From the NCBI RefSeq assembly GCF_047238305.1, contig NZ_JBDFMO010000001.1:1116001-1180000 (forward strand): a DNA stretch of 64,000 nt, in the 5' to 3' direction. Source of the DNA: Ferdinandcohnia sp047238305 (lineage in GTDB: Bacteria > Bacillota > Bacilli > Bacillales > Bacillaceae_L). The notes under the pieces are model-generated. The model was not told the origin of the DNA, did not search any database, and saw nothing but the letters and a program-made list of their open reading frames with translations. Positions within the stretch are counted from its first letter, which is position 1. Each line of letters opens with the position of its first letter. Positions 26,181 through 35,460 of the stretch are shown piece after piece. The position numbers were made by a program, and so were the translations under genes.

Positions 26181-27308
26181 ATGAAGAAGAAACGCATTGT
26201 TGTCAAAATAGGGAGTAGTTCATTAACAAATCAAAATGGTGGTCTTAGTATTGAGAAACTACGTGAGCACGTTGATGCGATTGCGCGATTAAAGGAACTC
26301 GGGCACGAAGTCATTCTCATTTCATCAGGTGCTGTGGCAGCTGGTTTTATGGATCTTGGTTATTCTTCTCGACCTAAAACCGTGGCAGGTAAGCAAGCCG
26401 CTGCAGCGGTTGGACAGGGTTTACTTTTAAGAGGCTATACGGAAGAGTTTAAAAAACATGGGATTGTTGCTGCACAATTGTTGTTAACTAGGCAGAATTT
26501 CCTTTATAAAGACCAATATAATAATGCCTATGCAACCTTATCAGAACTGTTAAAACGAAATGTTGTACCCATTATCAATGAAAATGATTCAGTGTCACTA
26601 GAAGAATTAAATTTCGGGGATAATGACATGTTATCAGCGCTAGTAAGTGGACTCGTACATGCAAACTTTTTAATCATCATTACTGATGTCAACGGCATCT
26701 ACGATCAAAACCCGCGAACACATCCAGAAGCAAAAAGGTACAATTTCCTCGAAAACATTCATGATGATCTATTAAGTGGTGCCACTGAAGCAGGTTCAAA
26801 GGTAGGCACAGGGGGAATGAAATCAAAAATTGAGGCAGCACGTACTGCGTTGGGCCTCGGGGTTAAAGTGTTTATTGGCTCTGGGTCAGGTGAAGAGAAA
26901 TTTGTTGATATAGTTGCTGGAAAAGGGGACGGAACATACATTGGGAACTCCTCACTAACTGGTATGAATACATCAAAGCAGTGGCTAGCTTTACATTCGA
27001 TTCCAAGTGGGAAAATTGAAGTGGATCAGGGCGCTGCAACGGCCATTCTAAGCCATGGTAAAAGTCTTCTCCCTGCAGGGGTGACGAATATTATTGGCAA
27101 TTTTAGAATCAATGACGTTGTTGAGGTAGTGAACGTAAAGGGAGATATTATCGGAAAAGGAAAAGTCAATTTTTCTTCCGATCAATTAATAGAAATAAAA
27201 GGATTATCTAGTACAAAAGCAATGGTAAAGGTAAACAGTGATCAAGGCGTTGTCATTCATAGGGATAATTGGGTAAGTCAAAAAGGGAGGAGAGTTAAGT
27301 ATGAGTGA
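26181..27308 (+). CDS. proB: Glutamate 5-kinase
   Basis: About 375 residues: amino-acid kinase domain (VVKIGSSSLT, ISSGAVAAG, the INENDSV and FGDNDMLSA blocks, GTGGMKSKIEAA) and a C-terminal PUA domain from about residue 285. It catalyses the ATP-dependent first step of proline synthesis and is usually feedback-inhibited by proline. The likely start is ATG 26181 (MKKKRIVVKIG), 6 nt after GGCGGTG; TTG 26166 and GTG 26172 are in frame upstream. It overlaps proA by 8 bp, and the proline T-box controls both. Confidence 0.95.
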   Translation: MKKKRIVVKIGSSSLTNQNGGLSIEKLREHVDAIARLKELGHEVILISSGAVAAGFMDLGYSSRPKTVAGKQAAAAVGQGLLLRGYTEEFKKHGIVAAQLLLTRQNFLYKDQYNNAYATLSELLKRNVVPIINENDSVSLEELNFGDNDMLSALVSGLVHANFLIIITDVNGIYDQNPRTHPEAKRYNFLENIHDDLLSGATEAGSKVGTGGMKSKIEAARTALGLGVKVFIGSGSGEEKFVDIVAGKGDGTYIGNSSLTGMNTSKQWLALHSIPSGKIEVDQGAATAILSHGKSLLPAGVTNIIGNFRINDVVEVVNVKGDIIGKGKVNFSSDQLIEIKGLSSTKAMVKVNSDQGVVIHRDNWVSQKGRRVKYE

Positions 27309-28545
27309 GTTAATTGAAAAAGCGAAAAAGGCAAAAACAGCAGCTGCAGTACTAGCAAAAGCGTCGACAGAACAAAAAAATAGAGCACTTTCTACAATCT
27401 CAGAACAACTACTGAAGGAACAAGCATTTATAGTAGAAGAAAATCAAAAGGATCTACAGGCTGGAAAAGAAAATGGGATGAGTGAGTCATTACTGGACCG
27501 ATTAAGATTAAACGAACAGCGAATTCAAGATATGGCAGACGCCCTTATTCTCTTAACAGAAATTGAAGACCCAATTGGACAATTGGTAGAAGAATGGGAA
27601 CGTCCAAATGGTCTTAAAATCGCTCAGGTTCGAGTTCCGCTTGGGGTAATCGGTATGATTTATGAGGCACGACCAAATGTAACGGTTGATGCATCAAGTC
27701 TTTGTTTAAAAACAGGAAATGCCGTAGTGCTTCGAGGTAGTTCAACAGCGATCCATTCTAATAAAGCGATTGTAAAGGTAATTCAGCGCGCGCTTGAAGG
27801 AAGTAATCTACCAATTGAGGCCGTACAATTATTAGAAGATACTAGCCGAGAGACAGCATCAGAAATGTTCAAACTAAATGAGTATCTTGATGTCTTAATT
27901 CCACGTGGTGGAGCAAAATTGATTCAGACAGTCGTTCAAAACTCAACCGTTCCAGTACTAGAAACAGGTGCAGGAAATTGCCACGTGTTTATTGATGAAA
28001 CAGCCGATCCAAAGATGGCTATAGAGATCACGATTAATGCGAAAACTCAAAGACCATCTGTATGTAATGCGATTGAAAATGTTCTTGTACAAAAGGATTG
28101 GGCATCCAACCATTTAGGGGAATTAATAACGGCTTTACAAGAGCATGATGTTCAAATTCATGGTGATGAAGCAGTCCAACAAACAGGAAAAGAGATTACA
28201 CCTGCTCAAACGGAAGACTGGGGTACGGAATTTTTAGGGCTAGAGATTGCCGTAAAAGTAGTTGAGAATGTAGGAGAGGCCATTGCCCATATTAACCAAT
28301 ATGGAACAAAGCATTCAGAAGCAATTATTTCTGAATCAATTGAAAATGTAGAGCGGTTTTTCACAGAAGTAGATGCTGCAGCTGTTTACCATAATGCATC
28401 AACCAGATTTACAGATGGATTTGAATTCGGATTTGGCGCTGAAATCGGAATTAGTACGCAAAAACTCCATGCACGTGGACCAATGGGTTTACCTGCTCTT
28501 ACATCTACGAAATATACGATCCGGGGAAATGGGCAAATAAGGTAA
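27301..28545 (+). CDS. proA: Gamma-glutamyl phosphate reductase
   Basis: 414 residues of the ALDH superfamily: the YEARPNVTVDA block, the cofactor region LRGSSTAIHSN, the catalytic Cys in AKTQRPSVCNA, and GFGAEIGISTQKLHARGPM near the end, all typical of ProA. It reduces gamma-glutamyl phosphate to the semialdehyde with NADPH. SD GGGAGGAG overlaps the end of proB. A strong terminator follows, so the downstream partition-like genes are separate. Confidence 0.95.
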   Translation: MSELIEKAKKAKTAAAVLAKASTEQKNRALSTISEQLLKEQAFIVEENQKDLQAGKENGMSESLLDRLRLNEQRIQDMADALILLTEIEDPIGQLVEEWERPNGLKIAQVRVPLGVIGMIYEARPNVTVDASSLCLKTGNAVVLRGSSTAIHSNKAIVKVIQRALEGSNLPIEAVQLLEDTSRETASEMFKLNEYLDVLIPRGGAKLIQTVVQNSTVPVLETGAGNCHVFIDETADPKMAIEITINAKTQRPSVCNAIENVLVQKDWASNHLGELITALQEHDVQIHGDEAVQQTGKEITPAQTEDWGTEFLGLEIAVKVVENVGEAIAHINQYGTKHSEAIISESIENVERFFTEVDAAAVYHNASTRFTDGFEFGFGAEIGISTQKLHARGPMGLPALTSTKYTIRGNGQIR

Positions 28546-28561
28546 GTTAATACAAAAAGTA

Positions 28562-28598
28562 GGGGATGTTTCCAAGATATTTGGGAACATCCCCTTTT
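28562..28598 (+). terminator. Terminator after proBA
   Basis: GGGGATGTTTCC/GGGAACATCCCC stem with a 9-nt loop, followed by TTTTCATTTTTT. Confidence 0.88.
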
Positions 28599-28608
28599 CA
28601 TTTTTTGA

Positions 28609-28785
28609 TGTTTACAAAAACGTTTACGTGTATACGAAATGTAAACACGGTGTGTGCAATTCTGTATACATGTTTACAAATATGTATACATCCCGTTATA
28701 GCGCCATGTGTACGAATTTGTACACAAAGATAACAAAAAATGTTTACAAATAACGACATGTTTACAAGGTGTTTACAGGTTTACA
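28609..28785 (+). repeat. Array of thirteen TGTWTACA-type 8-mers (parC-like candidate)
   Basis: Within 177 bp I count TGTTTACA at 28609, 28671, 28741, 28759 and 28770; CGTTTACG 28621; TGTATACG 28629; TGTAAACA (inverted) 28640; TGTATACA 28663 and 28683; TGTGTACG 28707; TGTACACA 28719; GGTTTACA 28778. Start-to-start distances are 12, 8, 11, 23, 8, 12, 24, 12, 22, 18, 11 and 8, close to helical multiples in many cases. TGTGTAC/GTACACA (28707-28726) forms an inverted repeat. It lies directly upstream of the ParM-like gene, where type II partition systems carry the centromere/operator. Confidence 0.75.
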
Positions 28786-28894
28786 GTTATGTTTCTTTTC
28801 GTCCAGAGTTATTTAGGAATCTAGTAATCTCTTATACCCTTTTATTAAGGCATACATAGCAATAAAAAAATCTACTAAAAGGGATGATGTTTGA

Positions 28895-30079
28895 ATGTCT
28901 ATGTCTAGAATTGCAGCTGTTGATGTGGGAAATGACTCCATAAAGGCGATCTTCGGAGAGCTAGATTACGAATTAAATATACCTAATATAATCGCTAGAG
29001 ACACCGAGGATCGTCCGGTAATTGGAATAGAAGAATTAAATAGTAAGAATCCGTTGGATGGAATACATATTAAGGTCCATTCCCCTGCTTTAAAGGAAAA
29101 TAACGTGATTTATCGTGTTGGCCATTTGGCGACAAAAAGTGGCAGTGCATCAGAATTGGACCCAGGAAGCAGTAAATCAGAAGAAGATCAAACATTGATT
29201 ATGCTTTTTGCTACATTGGCATTAGATGCGGTAAGCGAAGAAAACACGGCTTCCTTTCCACGCTCAAAAAATGTGATTGATGCTAATTACACGTTGGGAA
29301 CAGGATTACCGCTTCGAGAAGTAAAGGAAGGAAAGGATGCTGGATATCGTTCAAAGCTAACAGGCTCCGTTCATCAGGTGGAATTCCTTGTAACACCAAG
29401 ATACCAAGGGCTAAAGGTTAATATCAAATTCAATGAAGTCAAAATATATCCAGAAGGCTTTGCAGCGTATATTAATCTTGTAATGGATAATAATCTGAGG
29501 GTAATCAATAAGGATTTGATTGATAAACGAATTTTAATCCAAGATATTGGCGGACTCTCAACAGATATAGCGGTCATTCGAAATCGAACTGTCGATGATG
29601 ATAAAGCACAAGGCTTTAATCTTGGGGTGTCTGAATCATTGGAAGCCATTAGAGAAGAAATCCGCTCCAAGCACGGAGTAGAATTAGATAGTCGCCGAGA
29701 TGTAGTTGAAATTATCACTAGAAAAAACAACCGTAATCATATTATGGTAAAAGGGAGCAGGACAAGCGTTCATGATATAACAGATCGAATCCTGCTCGAA
29801 TTAGCGAAAAAGCAATATCGGTTACTTCGCAATGTATGGTTAAAAAACTCACAAACGGAAATTTGCTATTTTGTTGGTGGCGGGTCCATTGTATTAAAGG
29901 ATTATATCAAAACATTAAATAATAATCTTGATGGCTATAATATTGAATTCTTTGAAGATGAAAAAGAGAGCATTTGGATGATGGCGAACGCTTATTATAA
30001 GCTTATAACCGATTATGTAAGGAAGAATGAGAAGCAAAGGGTATCACAAGAGCCGGTGAAAGAACCAGTAAAGAAATAG
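28895..30079 (+). CDS. ParM/StbA-like actin-family ATPase
   Basis: 394 residues of the actin/Hsp70 nucleotide-binding fold. Phosphate-1 loop VDVGNDS near residue 9, phosphate-2 loop DIGGLSTDIAV near 217, and the adenosine motif VGGGSIVLK near 326 are all present, so ATP binding and hydrolysis look intact. Sequence character is ParM/StbA/Alp-like rather than MreB or FtsA. ParM filaments push plasmid copies apart. The start ATG 28895 follows GGGATGATG; ATG 28901 is also in frame. The last 20 residues are charged and repetitive (EPVKEPVKK). The gene downstream is 14 bp away and presumably encodes the adaptor. Confidence 0.82.
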   Translation: MSMSRIAAVDVGNDSIKAIFGELDYELNIPNIIARDTEDRPVIGIEELNSKNPLDGIHIKVHSPALKENNVIYRVGHLATKSGSASELDPGSSKSEEDQTLIMLFATLALDAVSEENTASFPRSKNVIDANYTLGTGLPLREVKEGKDAGYRSKLTGSVHQVEFLVTPRYQGLKVNIKFNEVKIYPEGFAAYINLVMDNNLRVINKDLIDKRILIQDIGGLSTDIAVIRNRTVDDDKAQGFNLGVSESLEAIREEIRSKHGVELDSRRDVVEIITRKNNRNHIMVKGSRTSVHDITDRILLELAKKQYRLLRNVWLKNSQTEICYFVGGGSIVLKDYIKTLNNNLDGYNIEFFEDEKESIWMMANAYYKLITDYVRKNEKQRVSQEPVKEPVKK

Positions 30080-30093
30080 AATAAGGTGATTCT

Positions 30094-30681
30094 ATGAAAA
30101 AGTCTACCTCAACCGAGGTGAAAAGGGGCCAAGCGATATCGTTTCGCGTACCATCCGACACACCAGATCATTTATTAAAGCATCTACAAAGGTTAAAGGA
30201 AACTGAGCGAAGGAATTTTTCGAGTAAAATTGCCGAGTTTGTTATGCAGGGTGTGGGCCAGTCCTATTCAAAGGAGAGAGAAGTCATTACGGTTCCACTT
30301 CCTCATACATTAAGAAAATCCCAACGGAATTGGCTAAAGCATGAGCACTCCGAGGCCTTGCTTGGAAGTATCATTTATCATCTCTTATCAGATCCAGTTC
30401 GTGCAACTGCGCTACTTGCTTCGTTAAATAGCAAATCCTTGGATCTGGACGAAGCTTTATACCTCCAAGAGGAAGTTACAACTAATGAGATGCAAATTGC
30501 AGCTTCAAAGCAGGAAGAAGAAACCACTTCTATTCATGATGTGGATACGTTCGAGGATGATTTAAATCAATTTAACTGGGAAACAGCTAAGCAAGATCAT
30601 CCTGTTGAAGAGGAAACGGATGAAGATACTTCCGATTTGGACGGCCTATTAGGGGATTTCCTATCTGCAATGAATAAGTAA
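30094..30681 (+). CDS. ParR-like putative DNA-binding adaptor
   Basis: 195 residues. Residues about 12-62 (AISFRVPSDTPDHLLKHLQ, then helices with RRNFSSKIAEFVMQGV) have the strand-helix-helix pattern of ribbon-helix-helix proteins. A second basic helical section follows (LRKSQRNWLKHEHSEALL), then a strongly acidic tail (EEETDEDTSDLDGLLGDFL). This DNA-binding head plus acidic C-terminus layout is that of ParR proteins, which bind parC repeats with the head and ParM with the tail. The call rests mainly on context and fold pattern; sequence-level homology is not certain. SD AAGGTGA precedes the ATG. Confidence 0.6.
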   Translation: MKKSTSTEVKRGQAISFRVPSDTPDHLLKHLQRLKETERRNFSSKIAEFVMQGVGQSYSKEREVITVPLPHTLRKSQRNWLKHEHSEALLGSIIYHLLSDPVRATALLASLNSKSLDLDEALYLQEEVTTNEMQIAASKQEEETTSIHDVDTFEDDLNQFNWETAKQDHPVEEETDEDTSDLDGLLGDFLSAMNK

Positions 30682-30682
30682 A

Positions 30683-30733
30683 AAAAGGGGCAGATCTTCG
30701 TTACTTTTAAGTAGCGTGGAACTGTCCCCTTTT
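30683..30733 (+). terminator. Terminator after the ParMR-like operon
   Basis: AAAAGGGGCAG pairs with CTGTCCCCTTTT, and CGTTAC/GTAGCG pairs inside; T-rich tail. It ends the two-gene unit. Confidence 0.78.
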
Positions 30734-30784
30734 AAATTGGCTTAGAGAAAGGTATCATAGGTAAAAAGTAGGTAAGAGATAAGG

Positions 30785-31990
30785 ATGGAGATCATGGGAA
30801 CGGAATTGAATATAAAGGTAAAATCAAATCTTGTGAATAAGTATCGGGGAGGATACCCTCTAATCACAAAGCAAGTAATGAATGACGTCGGTTCTTTAGA
30901 AGAGGGAGTACTTATTAACCTTGTTGATGAACATCATGCATTTATAGGTAAGGGCTATTACGGAAAGCAAAATAAGGGGTATGGTTGGGTACTTACGAGG
31001 AACAAGGATGAAAAGATTGACCAATCATTTTTTGAAAGGAAGCTTAAAGCAGCCTTAGATAAAAGAAGGTCTTTTTTTCATGATAAGGAAACGAACGCCT
31101 TTCGAGTATTTAATGGAGAAGGAGATGGAATCGGAGGCTTCACCATTGACTATTTTGACGGTTACTACTTAATTAATTGGTATAGTGAAGGCATTTTTAC
31201 ATATTTCGACGATGTGCTTACCTCACTAAAAAATCTCGTTCAGTATAAAGCGATTTACCAAAAAAAGAGATTTCGTGCTGATGGAAAATATATTGAAGAA
31301 GATGGATTTGTAGATGGCGAGCGAGGAGAGTTTCCGATTATTGTAAAAGAAAATGGGGTCAATTTTGCAGTCTATTTTAACGAGGAAGCAATGGTTGGGG
31401 TATTTCTTGACCAGCGGGATGTGAGAAGGACCATTCGCGATAAGTATGCAAAAGGGAAAACCGTATTAAATACCTTTTCATATACCGGGGCATTTTCTGT
31501 TTTTGCAGCATTGGGCGGAGCTACAAAGACAACCAGTGTTGATTTGGCGAACCGTAGTTTGCCGAAGACGATTGAACAGTTTAGTGTAAACGGAATTGAT
31601 TATGAAGCCCATGACATTATCGTGGAAGATGTTTTTCACTATTTTAAATATGCGGGTAAAAAAGGTCTGAAATTTGATATGGTAATCCTTGATCCCCCAA
31701 GCTTTGCGAGGTCGAAGAAATTTACCTTCAGTGCCGAAAAAGATTATAAGAATCTTCTAAAGGAAGCGATTGCGATAACGGAGAAGAATGGGGTCATTGT
31801 TGCTTCAACAAATAGTGCGGCATTTGATATGAAAAAATTTAAAGGTTTTATTGATATGGCATTTAAGGAAAGTAACAGCAAATATAAAATTGTCGAGGAA
31901 TTTTCACTACCTCAGGATTTCCAAACAATTAAACAGTTTAAGGAAGGAAACTATCTTAAGGTTGCGTTTATTAAAAAGCTTAATGGATAG
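30785..31990 (+). CDS. Class I SAM-dependent rRNA (cytosine-C5) methyltransferase, RlmI/YwbD-like
   Basis: 401 residues: N-terminal PUA-like domain (about 10-90), then a Rossmann methyltransferase domain with the SAM loop NTFSYTGAFSVFAALGG, the acidic VDLANRS, the binding motif EDVFHYF and the catalytic/motif IV loop ILDPPSFAR. This is the RlmI type that modifies 23S rRNA. ATG 30785 is used here; ATG 30794 is an equally possible start because the GGATGGAG upstream could serve either. Confidence 0.85.
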   Translation: MEIMGTELNIKVKSNLVNKYRGGYPLITKQVMNDVGSLEEGVLINLVDEHHAFIGKGYYGKQNKGYGWVLTRNKDEKIDQSFFERKLKAALDKRRSFFHDKETNAFRVFNGEGDGIGGFTIDYFDGYYLINWYSEGIFTYFDDVLTSLKNLVQYKAIYQKKRFRADGKYIEEDGFVDGERGEFPIIVKENGVNFAVYFNEEAMVGVFLDQRDVRRTIRDKYAKGKTVLNTFSYTGAFSVFAALGGATKTTSVDLANRSLPKTIEQFSVNGIDYEAHDIIVEDVFHYFKYAGKKGLKFDMVILDPPSFARSKKFTFSAEKDYKNLLKEAIAITEKNGVIVASTNSAAFDMKKFKGFIDMAFKESNSKYKIVEEFSLPQDFQTIKQFKEGNYLKVAFIKKLNG

Positions 31991-32030
31991 ATGGAGCAAT
32001 CCGTTCCAGGGAAATTAAAATCCTTTGAAA

Positions 32031-32074
32031 AAGGGGATGGTTCATTTGCATTAAAGCAGAACAACCATCCCCTT
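32031..32074. terminator. Terminator between convergent genes
   Basis: Perfect 12-bp stem AAGGGGATGGTT/AACCATCCCCTT with a 20-nt loop; T-rich on the plus side. Confidence 0.82.
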
Positions 32075-32083
32075 GTTGTTTTA

Positions 32084-33673
32084 TTAACTTTGCATTTGAA
32101 TATCGATCAGTGTGAGTTCACCGTCACTATTTAATGCGCCTTTTAAAACTTGTTCAAATTCATTCAAATGAGTAGGTCTTACTCCCTTTACCCCAAAGCT
32201 TTCAGCAAGTTTCAGAAAGTCGGGGTTTCCAAAGTTAGCTCCGAAGCTGAGAAAGAATTTTTCTTCCATCATTTGTTCCTCTAATTTTAACGTCAAATTA
32301 TTTAACACAATCACAATAATCGATACCCCCAATCGTTTGGCAGTCTCTAACTCCGAAATATTCATTAAAGCGCCACCATCTCCAGTAATACAAATAACGG
32401 GGTCATCTGGGCATGCTAATTTGGCACCAATGGAGCCAGGTAAGGCAATCCCCATTGAGGCTAATCCATTTGAGATTATGAGTCGACCAGCTTGTTTTGG
32501 TTGAAACGTGCGAGCAATGGCTAGCTTATGGGCCCCAACATCAGAGATCACGATGGTTTTTTCTGTTGTATGAGATTCGATCACAGTAAGAATATTCTCG
32601 ATAGAAAGTGCTTGTTTGCCTTTTACATCTTGATTAATTTGATACACTGTTTCCATTCGCTCTTTTAGATTTCCAGTTGGAACCCAGCGTTTAGATGGAA
32701 GCTCCGTTTGAGTAAGTGCCTGTAAGGTTTCATTTAAATCTCCAATTAATTCTGCTTTTACAGGGTAGTATTCATCCATTTCGGCAGGGAGTGGGTCGAG
32801 ATGTAAAATGGGACGTTTTCTTTTATTCCAATCCATAGGCGGTTTTTCAATTACATCATACCCAATGACAATAAGTAAATCCGACTCATCTATTAAAGGT
32901 AGGGCTTTATCCTTCTTCATTAATCCAAATGTGAAATAATTAAGTGAATGGCCTTTTGGCAAAATTCCTTTTGCCATAAAACTATGGATAACAGGTGATT
33001 GAAGTTGTTCTGCAAATGCATGGAGCTCTGCCACAGCTTCTTGTCTAATTATCCCATTTCCAACGATTATAACCGGCTTTTGGCTCTGTTCTATTAAAGC
33101 TCGTGCGGTTTCAATTGCCTCTACAGTAGGTTTACCCTTTGGGATAGGTACAACCGGTAATGGCTGGGAGGTAGTCTGTTCAGGTGCAAGATTTTCTGGT
33201 AATTCAATTAAGACGGCACCAGGCTTTTCCATTTGAGCTTCCCTAAATCCCCTGCGGATTATTGTAGGTATGGTTTTTGAATCCTTAATTTGAACGCTCC
33301 ATTTTGTAGCAGGTTCAAACATTTTCACTATATCAAGATATTGGTGGGACTCCTTATGTTGTCTTTCAAAGCTTGCTTGTCCCGTAATCGCGACAACCGG
33401 CGAATGGTCAAGCGTAGCACATGCTATTCCGGTTAGAAGGTTTGTAGCACCAGGCCCTAATGTTGCCAGGCAGACGCCAACTTTTTTCGATAATCTTCCA
33501 TAAACGTCGGCCATAAAAGCAGCGCCTTGTTCATGACGTACATTGATATATGTAATTTGTTTTGATTTTGACAATGAATCCATGAGATCAAGCGTTTCTT
33601 TTCCCATGATGCCAAACACATACTCAACGCCTTCATTTTCCAAACAATCTATAAGTAGATCAGTTGCCTTCAT
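32084..33673 (-). CDS. ThDP-dependent acetolactate-synthase-like enzyme
   Basis: 529 residues with the three-domain ThDP architecture: N-terminal PYR domain (VFGIMGKETLDLMD, RHEQGAAFMADVYGR with the cofactor-activating Glu), a central domain, and a C-terminal PP domain (GDGGALMNISELETA, with NN closing the ThDP/Mg motif). Compared with AlsS or IlvB the loop after VFG is FGIMGKE rather than the usual P-G-containing loop. It sits without ilvN, ilvC or alsD, so a catabolic or a different 2-oxoacid ThDP role is possible. The start is ATG 33673 (MKATDLLIDCL), after AAAGGATG; the long upstream extension in the same frame has no ribosome site. Confidence 0.78.
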   Translation of the reverse strand: MKATDLLIDCLENEGVEYVFGIMGKETLDLMDSLSKSKQITYINVRHEQGAAFMADVYGRLSKKVGVCLATLGPGATNLLTGIACATLDHSPVVAITGQASFERQHKESHQYLDIVKMFEPATKWSVQIKDSKTIPTIIRRGFREAQMEKPGAVLIELPENLAPEQTTSQPLPVVPIPKGKPTVEAIETARALIEQSQKPVIIVGNGIIRQEAVAELHAFAEQLQSPVIHSFMAKGILPKGHSLNYFTFGLMKKDKALPLIDESDLLIVIGYDVIEKPPMDWNKRKRPILHLDPLPAEMDEYYPVKAELIGDLNETLQALTQTELPSKRWVPTGNLKERMETVYQINQDVKGKQALSIENILTVIESHTTEKTIVISDVGAHKLAIARTFQPKQAGRLIISNGLASMGIALPGSIGAKLACPDDPVICITGDGGALMNISELETAKRLGVSIIVIVLNNLTLKLEEQMMEEKFFLSFGANFGNPDFLKLAESFGVKGVRPTHLNEFEQVLKGALNSDGELTLIDIQMQS

Positions 33674-33821
33674 TGAACTCATCCTTTCGACCTTCATTTT
33701 CCTTATCTTTCTCCTAGAATGAATTAAAAAACAATTTTTCTTCATCTTCTTTGAATGATTTCCATAATTAATTGTAAAATGGGGATATGTAGTAAATAGA
33801 TGGAAGATGGAGGCGGTTTGA

Positions 33822-34664
33822 GTGGATTTTACCGTGAATAAGGAATGGCTTGTTGATCAACTACAAAACAAGGATGTAAAAATAGTCGATTGCCGGTTTG
33901 CATTAGGAAATCCAACCCAAGGGGAACAGCTTTATCAGGAAAGCCATATTCCAGGAGCTTTTTATTTTGATTTAGAAAAGCAATTGTCCGCGCCTGTTTC
34001 AGAGCATGGGGGAAGACATCCACTTCCAGATATGGAGCAGTTTAAGCAGGAAATTGAGAAGGCAGGAATCGACCATTCAAAAGTAGTAGTTGCCTATGAT
34101 GGTGGCGAGGGGCAGTTTGCATCTCGTTTTTGGTGGCTGCTAACCTATCTTGGTCATGACAAAGTATATGTATTAAACGAAGGTTTTAAGGGCTGGGCTG
34201 AAGCTGGATACCCAACGACGATGGAAGTGCCGAAAGGAGAACCAACTACATTTGAAGTTCGTATTCGTGAAGACATGCTGGCTTCTTACGAGGAAGTAAA
34301 GGAAATCGTGAACCAGAAGAAAAAGTCTCCCGTTTTAATAGATTCAAGGGATGAAAGTCGCTACTTAGGGGAAGTTGAGCCGATAGACCGAGTTGCGGGG
34401 CATATTCCAGGTGCTATTAATAAGTGCTGGGTTGAGGGTATCGAGCATGGCATCTTTAAAAATAACGATGAACAGAAAAAGAGGTTTGCAGACCTTAACA
34501 AAGAAGATGAAATCATCGTTTATTGCGGATCGGGTGTAACAGCGACTCCGAATGTTATTGCCTTAAAAATGGCAGGGTTTAAACATGTTAAATTATATGC
34601 CGGAAGCTATAGTGATTGGGTTTCATATAAGGAAAATCCAGTAGCAAAAGGGAAAGAGGCATAA
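33822..34664 (+). CDS. Thiosulfate / 3-mercaptopyruvate sulfurtransferase
   Basis: 280 residues, two rhodanese domains (about 5-135 and 150-275). The catalytic loop CGSGVTA with Cys235 is in the second domain; the first carries the non-catalytic YDGGEGQFASR loop. The CGSGVT motif is typical of the TST/MST class. The start is GTG 33822 after GGAGGCGG. A decayed dlgD-like gene follows. Confidence 0.85.
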   Translation: MDFTVNKEWLVDQLQNKDVKIVDCRFALGNPTQGEQLYQESHIPGAFYFDLEKQLSAPVSEHGGRHPLPDMEQFKQEIEKAGIDHSKVVVAYDGGEGQFASRFWWLLTYLGHDKVYVLNEGFKGWAEAGYPTTMEVPKGEPTTFEVRIREDMLASYEEVKEIVNQKKKSPVLIDSRDESRYLGEVEPIDRVAGHIPGAINKCWVEGIEHGIFKNNDEQKKRFADLNKEDEIIVYCGSGVTATPNVIALKMAGFKHVKLYAGSYSDWVSYKENPVAKGKEA

Positions 34665-34690
34665 CATTTTTGGCAAAGGGAGTAGTAGAC

Positions 34691-35218
34691 ATGCGTGTAC
34701 CATATGATGAATTGAAAAATGAAATTAAACGGTTCTTTTAAAGAGAGAATTTGAAGAGGATATGGCAGAGACGGCTGCATCCATTATCGCCGATAATAGC
34801 CGTGATGGTGTCTACTCGCATGGGTTGAACAGGTTTCCCTCAATCGTGCAGGCGATAGACGAGGGTGCGATTAAACCAAATATGCGCCCTGAAAAACGAA
34901 ATGGGATTGGCACGCTTGAGGAATGGGATGGGCAACTGGGATTTGGTCCAATCAATGCCACAATTGTGATGGAAAGAGCGGTTGAACTAGCCTGAGAATT
35001 CGGAATCGGCTGTGTTGCGTTACGTAACTCGAACCACTGGCTACGGGGCGGTACATATGGGTTGAAGGCAGCAGATGCAGGCTGTATTGGCATATGTATG
35101 ACGAACATTTTCCCTAATATGCCACCTTGGGGTGGAACAGAGAAGCGAATCGGGAATAATCCGTTGATTAGATCTATCTCACAGAAAAATGGAGAACATG
35201 TTTTATTAGACCCTTAAA
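34691..35218 (+). pseudogene. Decayed 3-dehydro-L-gulonate 2-dehydrogenase (DlgD/YiaK-like)
   Basis: The three translated pieces fit one YiaK/DlgD-type Ldh2 oxidoreductase: MRVPYDELKNEIKRFF then a frameshift/stop near 34738, DNSRDGVYSHGLNRFP and onward to a TGA at 34993, then GIGCVALRNSNHWLRGG and PPWGGTEKRIGNNPL up to a TAA at 35216. Only about half of the usual 330-350 residues remain, and the C-terminal substrate domain is gone. Possible scraps continue into the gap to 35460 (a GFPYGAPFFEFLD-like string) but I cannot assign them. No RNA or protein function is expected. Confidence 0.75.
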
Positions 35219-35460
35219 GAGGGCATCCTAGTCAATGAAGAAATAAGAAGAGTAGGGGCTTTCCATATGGGGCTCCTTTTTTCGAGTTTTTGGATAAACA
35301 TTATGAAGGTGTTGGACAAAGTCAAAAAGTATCGAACACAAACCGCTATCTATCAGATTAAATGAAAATTCCCCTTAATAATTAGATAAAAAAGTTCTAA
35401 CATGATGACGCTTCCACCGTACATAAAGTATAATTCTATTAATAAAAGATTATCGGGCGG

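Noticed and set aside
35219..35460. Continuation of the dlgD-like gene (GFPYGAPFFEFLD-like string)
   Set aside because: The similarity to the Ldh2 C-terminus is short and out of frame with the rest, so I left it out of the pseudogene limits.
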